Made by a program: the position numbers and the translations under genes
Assembly (NCBI RefSeq): GCF_014269035.2
Contig: NZ_JABWRP020000012.1
Span: forward strand, 1 to 64,000
From: Pseudomonas vlassakiae
GTDB taxonomy: Bacteria > Pseudomonadota > Gammaproteobacteria > Pseudomonadales > Pseudomonadaceae
Length of the DNA stretch: 64,000 nt
Direction of reading: 5' to 3'
Part shown: piece after piece, positions 29,064 to 41,620 of the stretch
Position numbering within the stretch: position 1 is the first letter of the stretch
Layout: each line of letters begins with the position of its first letter
The notes under the pieces: model-generated
Databases searched by the model: none
Seen by the model: the letters and a program-made list of their open reading frames with translations, nothing else
What the model was told of the DNA's origin: nothing

Positions 29064-29828
29064 CTAGAACCCCCGCCGCTTGCGCACGATGGCATAGGCC
29101 TGGTGCAGTTCGCGGGTCCGCTCGGTCGCTTCGCGCACTTGCGCCTCGCTTGCTCCGCTGCCCGCCAGCTTGTCCGGATGATGCTTGCTGACCAGGCGCC
29201 GGTAAGCCTGCTTGACCTGGTCCCCTTCCGTGTCGGCCTCGATGCCCAGCAAGCGCAGCGCTGCCGCATAGTTCATCACCGCCCCTGACGCCGGCACCTT
29301 GCGCGGCTCGTACTCCAGCGACATTGCTTGCACCTGGCGACGGCTCAGGCCCAGCTTTTGTCCCCACTCCAGCAACAGCTCGCGCTCATGGCGCCCGGCC
29401 TTGCCGTCGGCCCAGGCCATGCGCCAGCAGGCACGCAGAGTACCCTCGGCAGCATGCGGCTGCAGCCGGATCCGGCGCAGGTGGCCCGACAGCCGGTCTT
29501 TGCCCGCCTTGCCCCGGTTGAACGCGGCGATGGCCCGCAACCGCGCCGCCTCGGGCATGTCCAGGCGGACCATTTCCTGCCGCGCCTGCTGAATGTGCTG
29601 CTCGGCCACACGACCATCGCTCTTGGCCAGCCGCCCGAGCAAGACGAACAGCAACTCATCGTCCTGCAGGGCCGGGCGAGCCCCCAGGCGCTCGCACATG
29701 TCGTCCCAACCCTGCAAGCGCAGGCGCCGGTCCATCGCCTGGCCCAGCAAGGCACCGAGCAGCGCGCCGGGGATACTGGCGACCGCGAAGCCTGCGCCCA
29801 ACCCGATTACCGTGCCTGGCCACCACAT
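29064..29828 (-). CDS. djlA: DjlA-type membrane-anchored J-domain co-chaperone
   Basis: 254 residues. One N-terminal glycine-rich membrane segment (GTVIGLGAGFAVASIPGALLGALLG) is followed by a TerB-like helical domain (about 50-160). The C-terminal J domain carries HPD in KHHPDKLAG. It would stimulate DnaK ATPase at the inner membrane. It starts one base after the murU stop and so is the third gene of amgK-murU-djlA. Confidence 0.92.
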   Translation of the reverse strand: MWWPGTVIGLGAGFAVASIPGALLGALLGQAMDRRLRLQGWDDMCERLGARPALQDDELLFVLLGRLAKSDGRVAEQHIQQARQEMVRLDMPEAARLRAIAAFNRGKAGKDRLSGHLRRIRLQPHAAEGTLRACWRMAWADGKAGRHERELLLEWGQKLGLSRRQVQAMSLEYEPRKVPASGAVMNYAAALRLLGIEADTEGDQVKQAYRRLVSKHHPDKLAGSGASEAQVREATERTRELHQAYAIVRKRRGF

Positions 29829-29829
29829 G

Positions 29830-31517
<1,688 letters not shown>

Positions 31518-31647
31518 TACAAGGGTCTCCGACGGCCCTAGCCGTCAAGCGGGTCATGCTTTATTATCCAGCATCTTTTTCAGACCATCGAGAGGCGTGC
31601 GGCCCCACACGCGGGCAGATGGCACGCAGGAAGCCCGGACTAATAAG

Positions 31648-34458
31648 ATGGCATTGAAATCCCCCGCGTTTCGTAGAAAGTTTCCGTTGCTGGTAACCGG
31701 CGGTCTGCTGGCCATGCAACCTCTTGCCACCTCCTATGTGGTGGCTGCCGAGCAGTTCGACTGCCAAGTGTCCGCCTCCGGTGGTTGGGACTGCAAGCCC
31801 AAGACCCCAGCCAACAACCTGCCTCCGCGCCCGGTGCACGAAGGTGCTGCGCTCACTTCCGGCAGCGAAGCCGAGCCGGCCGAGGCCGAGAGCGCTGACA
31901 AGCCGATGCTGGTCACCGAGGCCAAGGGCCGTGGCCTGAAGTCGCGCAGCGAAGACTACAGCCACCTCGACTGGGTTCCACGCGAGAAGCTCACTGCCGC
32001 CCAGCTGGCCGAAACCGGCCCGTATTGCGGCGGTGCGTACATCGAGCCGACCCGCCCGGGCATGGCCGACTCCACGCCGAAGGACGAGTCGCCGACCTAC
32101 ATCAACGCCAAGGTCTCCAAGTACCAGCAGGAGCAGCAGATCGCTACCCTCGCCGGTGACGTGGTCATGCGCCAGGGCAGCATGCAGGCCGAAGCCGACG
32201 AAGCCAACCTGTACCAGGCCGAGAACCGTGGCGAGCTCAAGGGCAACGTCAAGATCCGCGACAACGGCTCGCTGGTCGTCGGTGACCAGGCAGAGATCCA
32301 GCTCGACACCGGCGAAGCCCAGGTCGACAACGCCGAATACGTGATGCACAAGTCGCACATCCGCGGCAACGCCCTGTACGCCAAGCGTGGCGAAAACGCC
32401 ATCATCCGCCTCAAGGACGGTACGTACACCACGTGCGAACCGGGCAGCAACGCCTGGCAGCTGAAGGGCAACAACATCACCCTGAACCCGGCGACCGGTT
32501 TCGGTACCGCGACCAACGTCACCCTGCGGGTCAAAGATTTCCCGGTGCTCTACACACCGTACATCTACTTCCCGATCGACGACCGTCGCCAGTCCGGCTT
32601 CCTGCCGCCGTCGTTCAGCAGCACCAGCGACACCGGCTTCATGCTGGTCACGCCTTACTACTTCAACCTGGCGCCCAACTATGACGCCACGTTGTACCCG
32701 CGCTACATGACCAAGCGCGGCCTGCTGATGGAAGGCGAGTTCCGCTACCTGACCAAGTCCAGCGAAGGCCAGTTCGGCGGCGGCTACCTCAACGACGAGG
32801 ACGACGATCGCAAGCTGCAGACGGACTACAAGAAAGAACGCTGGATGATCAACTGGCAGCACAAGGGTGGCTTGGACGAGCGCCTGATGACTGAAGTTGA
32901 TTACACCGATATCAGCGATCCGTTCTACTTCCAGGACCTGGAAACCGACCAGATCGGCGTCAAGAGCCGGGACGTGGTCAACCAGCAAGGTGCCCTGACC
33001 TGGCGTGGTGACACCTACACCGCCCGCCTGAATGCGCAAGCGTACGAGATGGCGACCCTGTCGCAGATCACCCCGTACAACAAGCTGCCGCAGATTACTC
33101 TCAATGGTGCGCTGCCGTTCCAGCCTGGCGGTTTGAATTTCGGCTACGAGACGGAGGCGGTACGCTTTGATCGTGACCTGAAGAACGACTTCGTCACTGA
33201 CAAAGATGGTAACCCGGACTTCAGCGCAGGCGCCGCAGGCCGTCGACTCGACGAAAACCTGTTCGGTGTTGCCCGTGCCAACGGTACCCGCCTGAACGTC
33301 GCACCGTCGATCAGCCTGCCCATGAACGCAAGCTACGGCTACATCACGCCGAAGCTGAAGTACATGTACACCCATTATGATCTGGACCTGGATGGCAAGG
33401 GCAAAACCGACGTTGCCAACAGCAGCGATGCCACCCGCGACCTGTTCGGCGACTTCAAGAGCAATCAGAACCGCGACATCCCGATTCTCAGCGTAGACAG
33501 TGGGCTCTACTTCGACCGCAATACGTCGTTGTTCGGGACCAATTACCGTCAGACCCTGGAACCGCGCCTGTACTACCTCTACGTTCCTTACAAGGATCAG
33601 GTGGACATCCCGCTGTTCGACACGAGTGAAACGCTGTTCAGCTATGACTCGCTGTTCCGTGACAACCGCTTCTCCGGCACCGACCGTATCGGCGACGAGA
33701 ACAAGCTGTCGCTGGGCGTGACCACCCGCTGGATCGAGGACAACGGCTTCGAGCGTCAGAACTTCAGCATCGGCCAGGCTTACTACTTCAAGGACCGCAA
33801 GGTCCAGTTGCCCGGCATCGACTACCGTACCCGCAAGGACTCGCAGTCGGACGTGTCGCCGTACGCGTTGCTGTACAACTACTACTTCAACCGCGACTGG
33901 CGCTTCAATTCGGACTTCAACTGGGACCCGGACAGCCGCAGCACCCGTTCGGGCAGCGCGATGTTCCACTACCAGCCTGAAGACAACCCGAACAAGGTGG
34001 TCAACTTCGGTTATCGCTACCGCAATGACACCATCGCCTATGACTCCACCACCGGTACCTGGAAAGTGGGCGGCGGCGACTATGGCACACCGGGTACCGA
34101 CAACTTCATCAAGGATTACTACAAGATCCAGCAGCACGACTTCTCGGTCATCTGGCCGCTCGTGCCGCAATGGAGCGTGATCGCCCGCTGGCAGCATGAC
34201 TACAACCGCAACCGTACCCTGGAAGCCATGGGTGGCTTCGAGTACGACAACTGCTGCTGGAAGCTGCGCCTGATCAACCGTTACTGGATCGACGCCGACG
34301 ACTTTAGCCAGGCTACCCCGACAAACGAAAAGGGTGACCACGGCATCTTCCTGCAGATCGTGCTGAAAGGCCTCGGTGGTGTAGTGGGTAATAAAGTCGA
34401 ATCGTTCCTCGACCAAGGCATTCAAGGTTACCGTACACGTGAAGACCAAGCTTATTGA
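31648..34458 (+). CDS. lptD: LPS-assembly outer-membrane protein LptD
   Basis: Outer-membrane beta barrel that, with LptE, inserts lipopolysaccharide into the outer leaflet; 936 residues from ATG 31648. The upstream ribosome-binding site is weak (AGGAAG lies far). Signal peptide to about residue 34. The jellyroll/OstA domain (about 150-270) begins near [25 protein letters not shown]. The barrel shows [15 protein letters not shown], typical of the family. Two CC-type cysteine sites are seen (C34-region FDCQV...WDCK and the late NCCWKL) that would form the inter-domain disulfides. Heads the conserved surA operon. Confidence 0.95.
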   Translation: MALKSPAFRRKFPLLVTGGLLAMQPLATSYVVAAEQFDCQVSASGGWDCKPKTPANNLPPRPVHEGAALTSGSEAEPAEAESADKPMLVTEAKGRGLKSRSEDYSHLDWVPREKLTAAQLAETGPYCGGAYIEPTRPGMADSTPKDESPTYINAKVSKYQQEQQIATLAGDVVMRQGSMQAEADEANLYQAENRGELKGNVKIRDNGSLVVGDQAEIQLDTGEAQVDNAEYVMHKSHIRGNALYAKRGENAIIRLKDGTYTTCEPGSNAWQLKGNNITLNPATGFGTATNVTLRVKDFPVLYTPYIYFPIDDRRQSGFLPPSFSSTSDTGFMLVTPYYFNLAPNYDATLYPRYMTKRGLLMEGEFRYLTKSSEGQFGGGYLNDEDDDRKLQTDYKKERWMINWQHKGGLDERLMTEVDYTDISDPFYFQDLETDQIGVKSRDVVNQQGALTWRGDTYTARLNAQAYEMATLSQITPYNKLPQITLNGALPFQPGGLNFGYETEAVRFDRDLKNDFVTDKDGNPDFSAGAAGRRLDENLFGVARANGTRLNVAPSISLPMNASYGYITPKLKYMYTHYDLDLDGKGKTDVANSSDATRDLFGDFKSNQNRDIPILSVDSGLYFDRNTSLFGTNYRQTLEPRLYYLYVPYKDQVDIPLFDTSETLFSYDSLFRDNRFSGTDRIGDENKLSLGVTTRWIEDNGFERQNFSIGQAYYFKDRKVQLPGIDYRTRKDSQSDVSPYALLYNYYFNRDWRFNSDFNWDPDSRSTRSGSAMFHYQPEDNPNKVVNFGYRYRNDTIAYDSTTGTWKVGGGDYGTPGTDNFIKDYYKIQQHDFSVIWPLVPQWSVIARWQHDYNRNRTLEAMGGFEYDNCCWKLRLINRYWIDADDFSQATPTNEKGDHGIFLQIVLKGLGGVVGNKVESFLDQGIQGYRTREDQAY

Positions 34459-35758
34459 TCGACTGCGCCCGGTGTTGCTGGGCGCTGCATTGCTGAGTGG
34501 CGCGGTGCATGCCGCGGTACAACCCATCGACCGCGTGGTGGCCATCGTCGACAACGACGTGGTCATGCAGAGCCAACTGGACCAGCGCGTCCACGAGGTG
34601 CAGCAGACCATCGCCAAGCGCGGCGGTGGCGTACCACCGACCGGCGCACTGGAGCAGCAGGTACTGGAACGCCTGATCGTCGAGAACCTGCAGCTGCAGA
34701 TTGGCGAGCGTTCGGGCATCCGCATCACCGACGAAGAACTGAACCAGGCCATCGGTACCATTGCCCAGCGCAATGGCATGTCCCTGGAGCAGTTCCGCGC
34801 CGCCCTCGCCCATGACGGCTTGTCGTTCGACGACGCCCGTGAGCAGGTCAAGCGCGAGATGATCATCAGCCGCGTGCGTCAGCGTCGGGTTGCCGAGCGC
34901 ATCCAGGTGTCCGAGCAGGAAGTGAAGAACTTCCTCGCCTCGGACATGGGCAAGATGCAGATGTCGGAAGAGTACCGCCTGGCCAACATCCTCATCCCGA
35001 CCCCGGAAGCCGCCAACTCGGACGACATCCAGAAAGCTGCACGCAAGGTCGGCGAGCTGTACCAGCAACTGCGCCAGGGCGCCGACTTCGGCCAGGTGGC
35101 GATTGCCAACTCGGCCAGCGAAAACGCCCTGGAAGGTGGCGAAATGGGCTGGCGTAAAGCGGCCCAGCTGCCACCGGACTTCGCCAAGATGCTGAGCAGC
35201 ATGGCAGTCGGCGACATCACCCAGCCAATCCGCATCCCCAACGGCTTCATCCTGCTCAAGCTCGAAGAGAAGCGCGGGGGCGGCGAGAACGTGCTGCGTG
35301 ACGAAGTGCATGTGCGCCATATCCTGATCAAGCCGAGCGAAATCCGCAGCGAAGCAGCCACCAAGCAGCTGGCCGAGCGCCTGTACGAGCGTATCCAGAA
35401 CGGCGAAGATTTCGGCGAACTGGCGAAGAGCTTCTCGGAAGACCCAGGTTCGGCACTCAACGGCGGCGACCTCAACTGGGTCGACCCGAACAGCCTGGTG
35501 CCGGAGTTCCGCGAGCAGATGGCCGACGCCCAGCAAGGCGTGGTGACCAAGCCATTCAAGACCCAGTACGGCTGGCACGTCCTGGAAGTGCTGGGCCGTC
35601 GCGCTACCGACAGCACCGAACAGGCGCGTGAGCAACAGGCCATGAACGTGCTGCGCAACCGCAAGTACGACGAAGAGCTGCAGACCTGGCTGCGCCAGAT
35701 CCGCGACGAAGCCTACGTTGAAATCAAGCTGCCTGGCGCTGACCAGGCCGCGAAGTGA
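34439..35758 (+). CDS. surA: Periplasmic chaperone and peptidyl-prolyl isomerase SurA
   Basis: Escorts outer-membrane proteins, including LptD, to the Bam complex. It has 439 residues with a signal peptide to about residue 25 (GAVHA). The N-terminal chaperone domain is followed by two parvulin domains ([13 protein letters not shown]... and [13 protein letters not shown]...). The start is GTG at 34439 inside the 3' end of lptD (20-base overlap), implying coupled translation. It overlaps pdxA by a GTGA. Confidence 0.95.
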   Translation: MKTKLIDRLRPVLLGAALLSGAVHAAVQPIDRVVAIVDNDVVMQSQLDQRVHEVQQTIAKRGGGVPPTGALEQQVLERLIVENLQLQIGERSGIRITDEELNQAIGTIAQRNGMSLEQFRAALAHDGLSFDDAREQVKREMIISRVRQRRVAERIQVSEQEVKNFLASDMGKMQMSEEYRLANILIPTPEAANSDDIQKAARKVGELYQQLRQGADFGQVAIANSASENALEGGEMGWRKAAQLPPDFAKMLSSMAVGDITQPIRIPNGFILLKLEEKRGGGENVLRDEVHVRHILIKPSEIRSEAATKQLAERLYERIQNGEDFGELAKSFSEDPGSALNGGDLNWVDPNSLVPEFREQMADAQQGVVTKPFKTQYGWHVLEVLGRRATDSTEQAREQQAMNVLRNRKYDEELQTWLRQIRDEAYVEIKLPGADQAAK

Positions 35759-36744
35759 AGCCCCTGCGCTTCGCCGTCACCCCCGGCGAACCAGCCGGCA
35801 TAGGCCCTGACCTGTGCCTGCTGCTCGCCGCCGACGCCCAGCCCCATCCCCTGATTGCCATCACCAGCCGTGACCTGCTCGCCGAGCGGGCCACGCAGCT
35901 GGGGCTGGCGGTCAACCTGCTGACGGTAGCGCCAGGCCAATGGCCTGACCAGCCTGCGCCTGCCGGCAGCCTGTACGTATGGGATACACCCTTGGCTGCG
36001 CCCGTGGTGGCGGGCCAGCTGAACAAGGCCAACGCGGCGTTCGTGCTGGAAACGCTGACCCGTGCCGGCCAAGGTTGCCTTGACGGGCAATTCGCCGGGA
36101 TGATCACCGCGCCAGTGCACAAGGGCGTGATCAACGAAAGCGGTATCGCCTTCTCCGGCCATACCGAATTTCTTGCCGACCTTACCCGTACCGCCCAGGT
36201 GGTGATGATGCTGGCCACCCGTGGCTTGCGCGTTGCCCTGGTGACCACGCACCTGCCGCTGCGGGACATTGCCGACGCCATCACTGCCGAACGTGTAGAG
36301 CGGGTTACCCGCATCCTGCACGCCGACATGCGCGACAAGTTCGGCATCGCCAACCCGCGCATCCTGGTCTGCGGCCTCAACCCGCATGCCGGAGAAGGCG
36401 GCCACCTTGGCCGCGAAGAAATCGACATCATCGAGCCGACGCTGGCCCGCCTGCGCACCGAAGGCATGGACCTGCGCGGCCCACTGCCGGCCGATACCCT
36501 GTTTACCCCCAAATATCTGGAGCACTGCGATGCGGTGCTGGCGATGTACCACGACCAGGGCCTGCCCGTACTCAAGTACAAAGGCTTTGGCGCAGCCGTC
36601 AACGTGACCCTGGGCCTGCCGATCATCCGCACATCGGTCGACCACGGCACTGCCCTGGACCTCGCCGGTAGCGGCAAGGTCGACACCGGCAGCCTGCGCG
36701 TAGCCCTGGAAACCGCCTACCAGATGGCCGAGAACCGACCATGA
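35755..36744 (+). CDS. pdxA: 4-hydroxythreonine-4-phosphate dehydrogenase
   Basis: Oxidises 4-phosphohydroxy-L-threonine in pyridoxal-5-phosphate synthesis; 329 residues. Metal-binding histidines occur in [10 protein letters not shown], and [20 protein letters not shown] and [17 protein letters not shown] are diagnostic. The start is GTG 35755 sharing GTGA with the surA stop, and the stop overlaps the rsmA ATG. The same surA-pdxA-rsmA order is found in E. coli. Confidence 0.96.
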   Translation: MKPLRFAVTPGEPAGIGPDLCLLLAADAQPHPLIAITSRDLLAERATQLGLAVNLLTVAPGQWPDQPAPAGSLYVWDTPLAAPVVAGQLNKANAAFVLETLTRAGQGCLDGQFAGMITAPVHKGVINESGIAFSGHTEFLADLTRTAQVVMMLATRGLRVALVTTHLPLRDIADAITAERVERVTRILHADMRDKFGIANPRILVCGLNPHAGEGGHLGREEIDIIEPTLARLRTEGMDLRGPLPADTLFTPKYLEHCDAVLAMYHDQGLPVLKYKGFGAAVNVTLGLPIIRTSVDHGTALDLAGSGKVDTGSLRVALETAYQMAENRP

Positions 36745-37541
36745 ACGAGCAATACCAACACCGGGCCCGCAAGCGCTTCGGCCAGAACTTCCTGCACGAT
36801 GCAGGCATCATCGACCGCATCCTGCGCGCCATCAACGCCAAGGCCGGCGAACACCTGCTGGAAATCGGCCCGGGCCAGGGCGCCCTGACCGAAGGCTTGC
36901 TGGGCAGTGGCGCCCAGCTGGACGTTGTCGAGCTGGACAAGGACCTGGTCCCGATCCTGCAGCATAAGTTCGCTGGCCGCGATAATTTCCGCCTGCACCA
37001 GGGCGATGCGTTGAAGTTCGACTTCAACCAGCTGGGTGTACCATCACGCAGCCTGAAGGTGGTCGGCAACCTGCCGTACAACATCTCTACGCCGTTGATC
37101 TTCCATCTGCTCAGCCACGCCGGACTGATCCGTGACATGCACTTCATGCTGCAGAAGGAAGTGGTCGAGCGCATGGCTGCCGGCCCAGGCGGGGGTGATT
37201 GGGGTCGCCTGTCGATCATGGTCCAGTACCACTGCCGCGTGGAACACCTGTTCAACGTCGGCCCAGGCGCGTTCAACCCGCCGCCAAAGGTCGACTCGGC
37301 AATCGTGCGCCTGGTGCCGCACGACGTGCTGCCGCACCCGGCCAAGGATGCACGGTTGCTGGAGCAGGTGGTGCGTGAAGCGTTCAACCAGCGTCGCAAG
37401 ACCCTGCGCAACACCCTGAAAGGCCTGCTCGACAGCGCCGCCATCGAGGCCGCCGGCGTGGATGGCAGCCTGCGCCCTGAACAGCTCGACCTGGCAGCCT
37501 TCGTGCGCCTGGCCGATCAGCTGGCCGACCAGCAAGCCTGA
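36741..37541 (+). CDS. rsmA: 16S rRNA dimethyladenosine transferase
   Basis: Dimethylates two adjacent adenines near the 3' end of 16S rRNA (KsgA); 266 residues. SAM binding is [15 protein letters not shown] and the catalytic NLPYNIS motif is at about residues 111-117, followed by the [12 protein letters not shown]-terminal segment. The ATG overlaps the pdxA stop by four bases. A REP element and a 142-base gap separate it from apaG. Confidence 0.97.
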   Translation: MNEQYQHRARKRFGQNFLHDAGIIDRILRAINAKAGEHLLEIGPGQGALTEGLLGSGAQLDVVELDKDLVPILQHKFAGRDNFRLHQGDALKFDFNQLGVPSRSLKVVGNLPYNISTPLIFHLLSHAGLIRDMHFMLQKEVVERMAAGPGGGDWGRLSIMVQYHCRVEHLFNVGPGAFNPPPKVDSAIVRLVPHDVLPHPAKDARLLEQVVREAFNQRRKTLRNTLKGLLDSAAIEAAGVDGSLRPEQLDLAAFVRLADQLADQQA

Positions 37542-37548
37542 TACGGCT

Positions 37549-37586
37549 GCCGGCCTCATCGCGGGTTTACTCGCGAAGGGGCCGGC
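37549..37586. repeat. REP hairpin between rsmA and apaG
   Basis: gccggcctcatcgcg and cgcgaaggggccggc form an imperfect inverted repeat around an 8-base loop. It interrupts the lptD-glpE operon and may lower expression of the downstream half. Confidence 0.75.
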
Positions 37587-37683
37587 AATGACGATGCAAT
37601 CCCCCAAGCCCCTACACCGCTGGCCCTCCCCCCCGCCAATGGCCTAGACTGCATTATTGCGTCAGTTCGCCCAAGGCCCTTGC

Positions 37684-38064
37684 ATGTCCGACCCTCGCTA
37701 TCAGATCGACGTCAGCGTCGTGACCCGTTACCTGAAAGACCAATCCGACCCCGAAAGCAGTCGCTTCGCCTTCGCCTACACCATCACCGTGCAGAACAAC
37801 GGCCTGGTCAAAGCCAAGCTGCTGTCACGCCACTGGCTGATCACCAACGGTGATGGCGAAGTCGAGGAAGTGCGCGGTGCCGGCGTGGTCGGCCAGCAGC
37901 CGACCATCGAACCTGGCCAGAGCCACACCTACAGCAGTGGCGCGGTGATCAGCACACGCGTCGGCACCATGCAGGGCAGCTACGAGATGTTCGCCGAAGA
38001 CGGCAAGCGCTTCGAAGCCGACATCGCACCCTTCCGCCTCGCGGTGCCTGGAGCGCTGCACTGA
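37684..38064 (+). CDS. apaG: ApaG protein
   Basis: 126 residues from ATG 37684; the frame extends upstream without homology. A fibronectin-III-like (DUF525) domain: [24 protein letters not shown], and the glycine-rich GEGV-type loop is replaced by [18 protein letters not shown]. Associated with the Co2+/Mg2+ efflux literature in enterics; the molecular role is unclear. Its stop shares one base with the apaH ATG (TGATG). Confidence 0.93.
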   Translation: MSDPRYQIDVSVVTRYLKDQSDPESSRFAFAYTITVQNNGLVKAKLLSRHWLITNGDGEVEEVRGAGVVGQQPTIEPGQSHTYSSGAVISTRVGTMQGSYEMFAEDGKRFEADIAPFRLAVPGALH

Positions 38065-38930
38065 TGGCTACCTACGCCGTCGGAGACCTGCAAGGCTGCC
38101 TTGGTCCGCTCAAGTGCCTGCTCGCGCGGGTCAACTTCAACCCGGCGGTCGACCGCCTCTGGCTGGTCGGCGACCTGGTCAACCGCGGCCCCGAGTCGCT
38201 GGAAACCCTGCGCTACCTCTACTCGATCCGCCAGTCACTGGTGTGCGTGCTGGGCAACCATGATCTGCACCTGCTGGCTGCCTGGCAAAATGTCGAGCGC
38301 TTGAAGAAGAGCGACACCCTGCGCGAGGTCATCGAGGCGCCGGACGCCGATCAGTTGCTCGACTGGCTGCGCCAGCAGAAGCTGCTGCATTACGACGAGC
38401 CCCGCGGCATCGCCCTGGTTCATGCTGGCATCCCGCCACAGTGGACCCTTGGCCAGGCCCTGAAGCTCGCTGCGGAAGTCGAAGAAGTGCTGCGCGACGA
38501 CGGCCGTCTGCAGCTGTATCTGGATGGCATGTACGGCAATGAGCCGAACAAGTGGAGCAAACACCTCTCCGGTATCGAGCGCCTGCGGGTCATCACCAAT
38601 TACCTTACGCGCATGCGCTTCTGCACCCCCGCAGGCAAGCTCGACCTCAAGAGCAAGGAAGGCCTGGGCACCGCCCCCAAGGGGTACAAACCCTGGTATG
38701 CCCACAAAGACCGCCGCTCCCGCCACGTGACGATCATTTTCGGCCACTGGGCTGCACTCCAGGGCCAGGTCGACGAGCCTGGCATCATCGCCCTGGACAC
38801 CGGCTGCGTGTGGGGAGGCGCCATGACCCTGTACAACGTTGACAGCGGTGAATACCACCGCTGCGACTGCACCGACGACGGCAATATCCGTCTGCCGGCG
38901 CAACCCACTACACTGAACGATCAACCCTGA
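38064..38930 (+). CDS. apaH: Bis(5'-nucleosyl)-tetraphosphatase, symmetrical
   Basis: Hydrolyses Ap4A to 2 ADP (and decaps Np4-capped RNA in related bacteria). It has 288 residues of metallophosphatase fold: [29 protein letters not shown] and VHAGIPPQW carry the metal ligands. Coupled to apaG by a one-base overlap. glpE follows after 13 bases. Confidence 0.96.
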   Translation: MATYAVGDLQGCLGPLKCLLARVNFNPAVDRLWLVGDLVNRGPESLETLRYLYSIRQSLVCVLGNHDLHLLAAWQNVERLKKSDTLREVIEAPDADQLLDWLRQQKLLHYDEPRGIALVHAGIPPQWTLGQALKLAAEVEEVLRDDGRLQLYLDGMYGNEPNKWSKHLSGIERLRVITNYLTRMRFCTPAGKLDLKSKEGLGTAPKGYKPWYAHKDRRSRHVTIIFGHWAALQGQVDEPGIIALDTGCVWGGAMTLYNVDSGEYHRCDCTDDGNIRLPAQPTTLNDQP

Positions 38931-38943
38931 AGAGAGCCGTACC

Positions 38944-39273
38944 ATGAGCGAATTCAAGCGCATCCCTCCCGAGCAGGCCCTTGCACTGCGCGCGCAAGGT
39001 GCGGTAGTCGTCGACATTCGCGACCCGCAAGCCTTTGCCGCTGGCCACATCACCGGTGCCAAGCATCTGGATAACCACTCGGTCGCCGAGTTCATCCGCA
39101 ATGCCGACCTCGATGCCCCGACCCTGGTGGTCTGCTACCACGGTAACTCCAGCCAGAGCGCAGCGGCCTACCTGGTCGGCCAAGGGTTCTCCGACGTGTA
39201 CAGCGTCGATGGCGGCTTCGAACTGTGGCGCGCCACCTACCCGGCAGAGACCGCTCAAGGCGCTGCCGAATAA
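38944..39273 (+). CDS. glpE: Thiosulfate sulfurtransferase GlpE (rhodanese)
   Basis: 109-residue single rhodanese domain transferring sulfur from thiosulfate to cyanide or thiols. The active-site loop is [11 protein letters not shown] and the upstream [17 protein letters not shown] is the CH2A-like motif. Last gene of the lptD run. A GC hairpin at 39292-39312 (agcccgcg / cgcgggct) lies 19 bases past the stop but without a following T tract. Confidence 0.95.
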   Translation: MSEFKRIPPEQALALRAQGAVVVDIRDPQAFAAGHITGAKHLDNHSVAEFIRNADLDAPTLVVCYHGNSSQSAAAYLVGQGFSDVYSVDGGFELWRATYPAETAQGAAE

Positions 39274-39325
39274 TTTTTTCATATTTACTGCAGCCCGCGC
39301 CCCACGCGGGCTCGCAGCCCACCTG

Positions 39326-39341
39326 ACGAACGGTCGTTCGT
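39326..39341. promoter_or_regulatory. 16-bp palindrome (operator-like) upstream of prkA
   Basis: acgaacggtcgttcgt is a perfect palindrome with 7-base arms around GT, the form of many TetR-family operators. It lies about 20-36 bases upstream of the SigmaS-like promoter. No TetR gene is in the window. Confidence 0.5.
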
Positions 39342-39361
39342 AACTTCTGCACTGCGCGCCC

Positions 39362-39391
39362 TTGACCTTGCGGATAACCAACTATTCTTAA
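39362..39391 (+). promoter_or_regulatory. Candidate SigmaS-type promoter of prkA-yeaH-spoVR
   Basis: CTATTCTTAA (39382-39391) is close to the extended -10 favoured by RpoS (CTATACTTAA), with TTGACC at 39362-39367 as a possible -35 at a short spacing of 15. It leaves a leader of about 160 bases before the prkA ATG, containing a gccgg/ccggc hairpin and an A7GGGGAG tract. Confidence 0.45.
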
Positions 39392-39556
39392 GCGCAGGCC
39401 ATCCAAAAAAAGGGGAGAGCCGGTACACCGGCGTGCGGGTCATCGGTAGCGTTTCAGGGTGTTCTGGGGGGTATACAGCAATCGGCGAACCCGGTTGCAT
39501 GCCAGCATCAGCTGACTGATCCGGCGTCGTCTCCACGTATCGAGCGAGGTGACGTC

Positions 39557-41479
39557 ATGAGCATTTTTAGCCACTTCCAACAACGCTTCGAGTCTACGCG
39601 CCAGGAAGAACTCTCGCTGCAGGAGTACCTCGAGCTGTGCAAAGAGGATCGCAGTGCCTACGCATCGGCGGCTGAACGGCTGTTGCTGGCCATCGGTGAG
39701 CCAGAACTGATCGACACCTCAACCAACTCCAGGCTGTCGCGAATCTTTTCCAACAAAGTCATTCGCCGGTATCCGGCCTTTGCCGACTTCCATGGCATGG
39801 AAGAGTGCATCGACCAGATCGTTTCGTACTTCCGCCATGCCGCCCAAGGCCTGGAAGAGAAGAAGCAGATCCTCTATCTGCTGGGCCCGGTAGGCGGCGG
39901 TAAATCGTCGCTGGCCGAGAAACTCAAGCAGTTGATGGAAAAGGTGCCCTTCTACGCAATCAAGGGCTCGCCAGTGTTCGAGTCCCCCTTGGGCTTGTTC
40001 AATGCCACCGAAGACGGGGCCATTCTCGAGGAGGAGTACGGCATCTCGCGGCGCTACCTGAACACCATCATGTCGCCTTGGGCCACCAAGCGCCTGCAGG
40101 AGTTCGGCGGTGATATCAGCAAGTTCAGGGTAGTGAAGCTGTACCCCTCGATCCTTAACCAGATCGCCATCGCCAAGACCGAGCCGGGCGACGAGAACAA
40201 CCAGGACATCTCCGCCCTGGTCGGCAAGGTCGATATCCGCAAGCTCGAGGAATTCCCGCAGAACGACGCCGATGCGTACAGCTATTCGGGCGCTCTGTGC
40301 CGGGCCAACCAGGGCCTGATGGAATTCGTCGAAATGTTCAAGGCGCCGATTAAGGTCCTGCACCCCTTGCTCACCGCCACGCAGGAGGGCAACTACAACA
40401 GTACCGAGGGCCTTGGGGCCATTCCCTATACCGGTATCCTGCTGGCCCACTCCAACGAATCGGAGTGGCACACCTTCCGCAACAACAAGAACAACGAGGC
40501 GTTCATCGACCGGATCTACATCGTCAAGGTGCCGTACTGCCTGCGCGTGAGCGACGAGATCAAGATCTACGACAAGCTGCTGATCAACAGCTCGCTGGCC
40601 AAAGCCCATTGCGCGCCAGACACGCTGAAGATGCTCGCCCAGTTCACCGTGCTCTCACGCCTGAAGGAGCCGGAAAATTCCAATATCTATTCGAAGATGC
40701 GCGTCTACGACGGCGAAAACCTCAAGGACACCGACCCGAAAGCCAAGTCGATCCAGGAGTACCGCGATGCGGCGGGGGTCGATGAAGGCATGAACGGCCT
40801 GTCGACCCGCTTCGCCTTCAAGATTCTCTCCAAGGTGTTCAACTTCGACCCGCACGAAGTGGCAGCCAACCCGGTGCACCTGCTGTACGTGCTGGAACAG
40901 CAAATCGAGCAGGAACAGTTCCCGGCCGAAGTACGCGAGCGCTACCTGCGCTACCTGAAGGAGTACCTGGCACCGCGCTACATCGAGTTCATCGGCAAGG
41001 AAATCCAGACGGCCTACCTCGAGTCCTATAGCGAGTATGGTCAGAATATCTTCGACCGCTACGTGCTGTACGCCGACTTCTGGATTCAGGACCAGGAATA
41101 CCGCGATCCGGAAACCGGCGAGATTCTCAACCGCATCGCCCTCAACGAAGAACTGGAAAAGATCGAGAAACCGGCAGGCATCAGCAATCCGAAGGATTTC
41201 CGCAACGAGATCGTCAACTTCGTGCTGCGTGCCCGTGCCAACAACAACGGCAAGAACCCGAGCTGGCTCAGCTACGAGAAGCTGCGGGTGGTGATCGAGA
41301 AGAAAATGTTCTCCAACACCGAGGACCTGCTGCCGGTCATCAGCTTCAACGCCAAGGCCAGCAAGGAGGACCAACAGAAGCACAACGACTTCGTCACGCG
41401 GATGGTGGAACGTGGCTACACCGACAAACAGGTGCGCCTGCTGTCGGAATGGTACCTGCGGGTCAGGAAATCGCAATAA
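39557..41479 (+). CDS. prkA: PrkA (YeaG) AAA+ serine protein kinase-like protein
   Basis: 640 residues. N-terminal AAA+-type ATPase domain with Walker A GPVGGGKS at residues 110-117; C-terminal PrkA kinase-like domain with no classical eukaryotic kinase motifs. E. coli YeaG is induced by starvation and linked to nitrogen stress, and a Bacillus relative has been reported to have protease activity, so kinase is a historical label. First of three genes, with GAGGTG ahead of the ATG. A 141-base gap with inverted repeats precedes yeaH. Confidence 0.93.
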   Translation: MSIFSHFQQRFESTRQEELSLQEYLELCKEDRSAYASAAERLLLAIGEPELIDTSTNSRLSRIFSNKVIRRYPAFADFHGMEECIDQIVSYFRHAAQGLEEKKQILYLLGPVGGGKSSLAEKLKQLMEKVPFYAIKGSPVFESPLGLFNATEDGAILEEEYGISRRYLNTIMSPWATKRLQEFGGDISKFRVVKLYPSILNQIAIAKTEPGDENNQDISALVGKVDIRKLEEFPQNDADAYSYSGALCRANQGLMEFVEMFKAPIKVLHPLLTATQEGNYNSTEGLGAIPYTGILLAHSNESEWHTFRNNKNNEAFIDRIYIVKVPYCLRVSDEIKIYDKLLINSSLAKAHCAPDTLKMLAQFTVLSRLKEPENSNIYSKMRVYDGENLKDTDPKAKSIQEYRDAAGVDEGMNGLSTRFAFKILSKVFNFDPHEVAANPVHLLYVLEQQIEQEQFPAEVRERYLRYLKEYLAPRYIEFIGKEIQTAYLESYSEYGQNIFDRYVLYADFWIQDQEYRDPETGEILNRIALNEELEKIEKPAGISNPKDFRNEIVNFVLRARANNNGKNPSWLSYEKLRVVIEKKMFSNTEDLLPVISFNAKASKEDQQKHNDFVTRMVERGYTDKQVRLLSEWYLRVRKSQ

Positions 41480-41480
41480 A

Positions 41481-41600
41481 GCGGCAAGCTACAAGCCGCT
41501 CGCTTCAAGCTGCCCAGCGCCGAGCGCAAGCCCGGCGCCGTAGCTTCAAGCAGCGGTGGCTGCTGATTCCGGCAGCCTGAAGCTTGTGGCTTGCAGCTGC
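41481..41600. repeat. Imperfect inverted repeat between prkA and yeaH
   Basis: A gcggcaagctacaagc...gcttcaagctgcc block (41481-41514) pairs imperfectly with ggcagcctgaagcttgtggc...gcagctgc (41571-41600). The caagctacaagc type of sequence is a common intergenic palindrome in pseudomonads, distinct from the REP family above. Confidence 0.6.
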
Positions 41601-41620
41601 TCCCAGCTACCGGAGGGACC

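Noticed and set aside
31518-31647. A SigmaE (AlgU) promoter for lptD
   Set aside because: No GAACTT with TCTGA at 16-17 bases is present; only a small palindrome at 31531-31546.
31564-34866. Open frame of 1100 codons antisense to lptD and surA
   Set aside because: Its composition is that of a codon-position shadow in GC-rich DNA; lptD and surA are certain on the other strand, and it has no family features.
39292-39312. GC hairpin after glpE as an intrinsic terminator
   Set aside because: Stem is perfect but no T tract follows on the plus strand; noted only under glpE.
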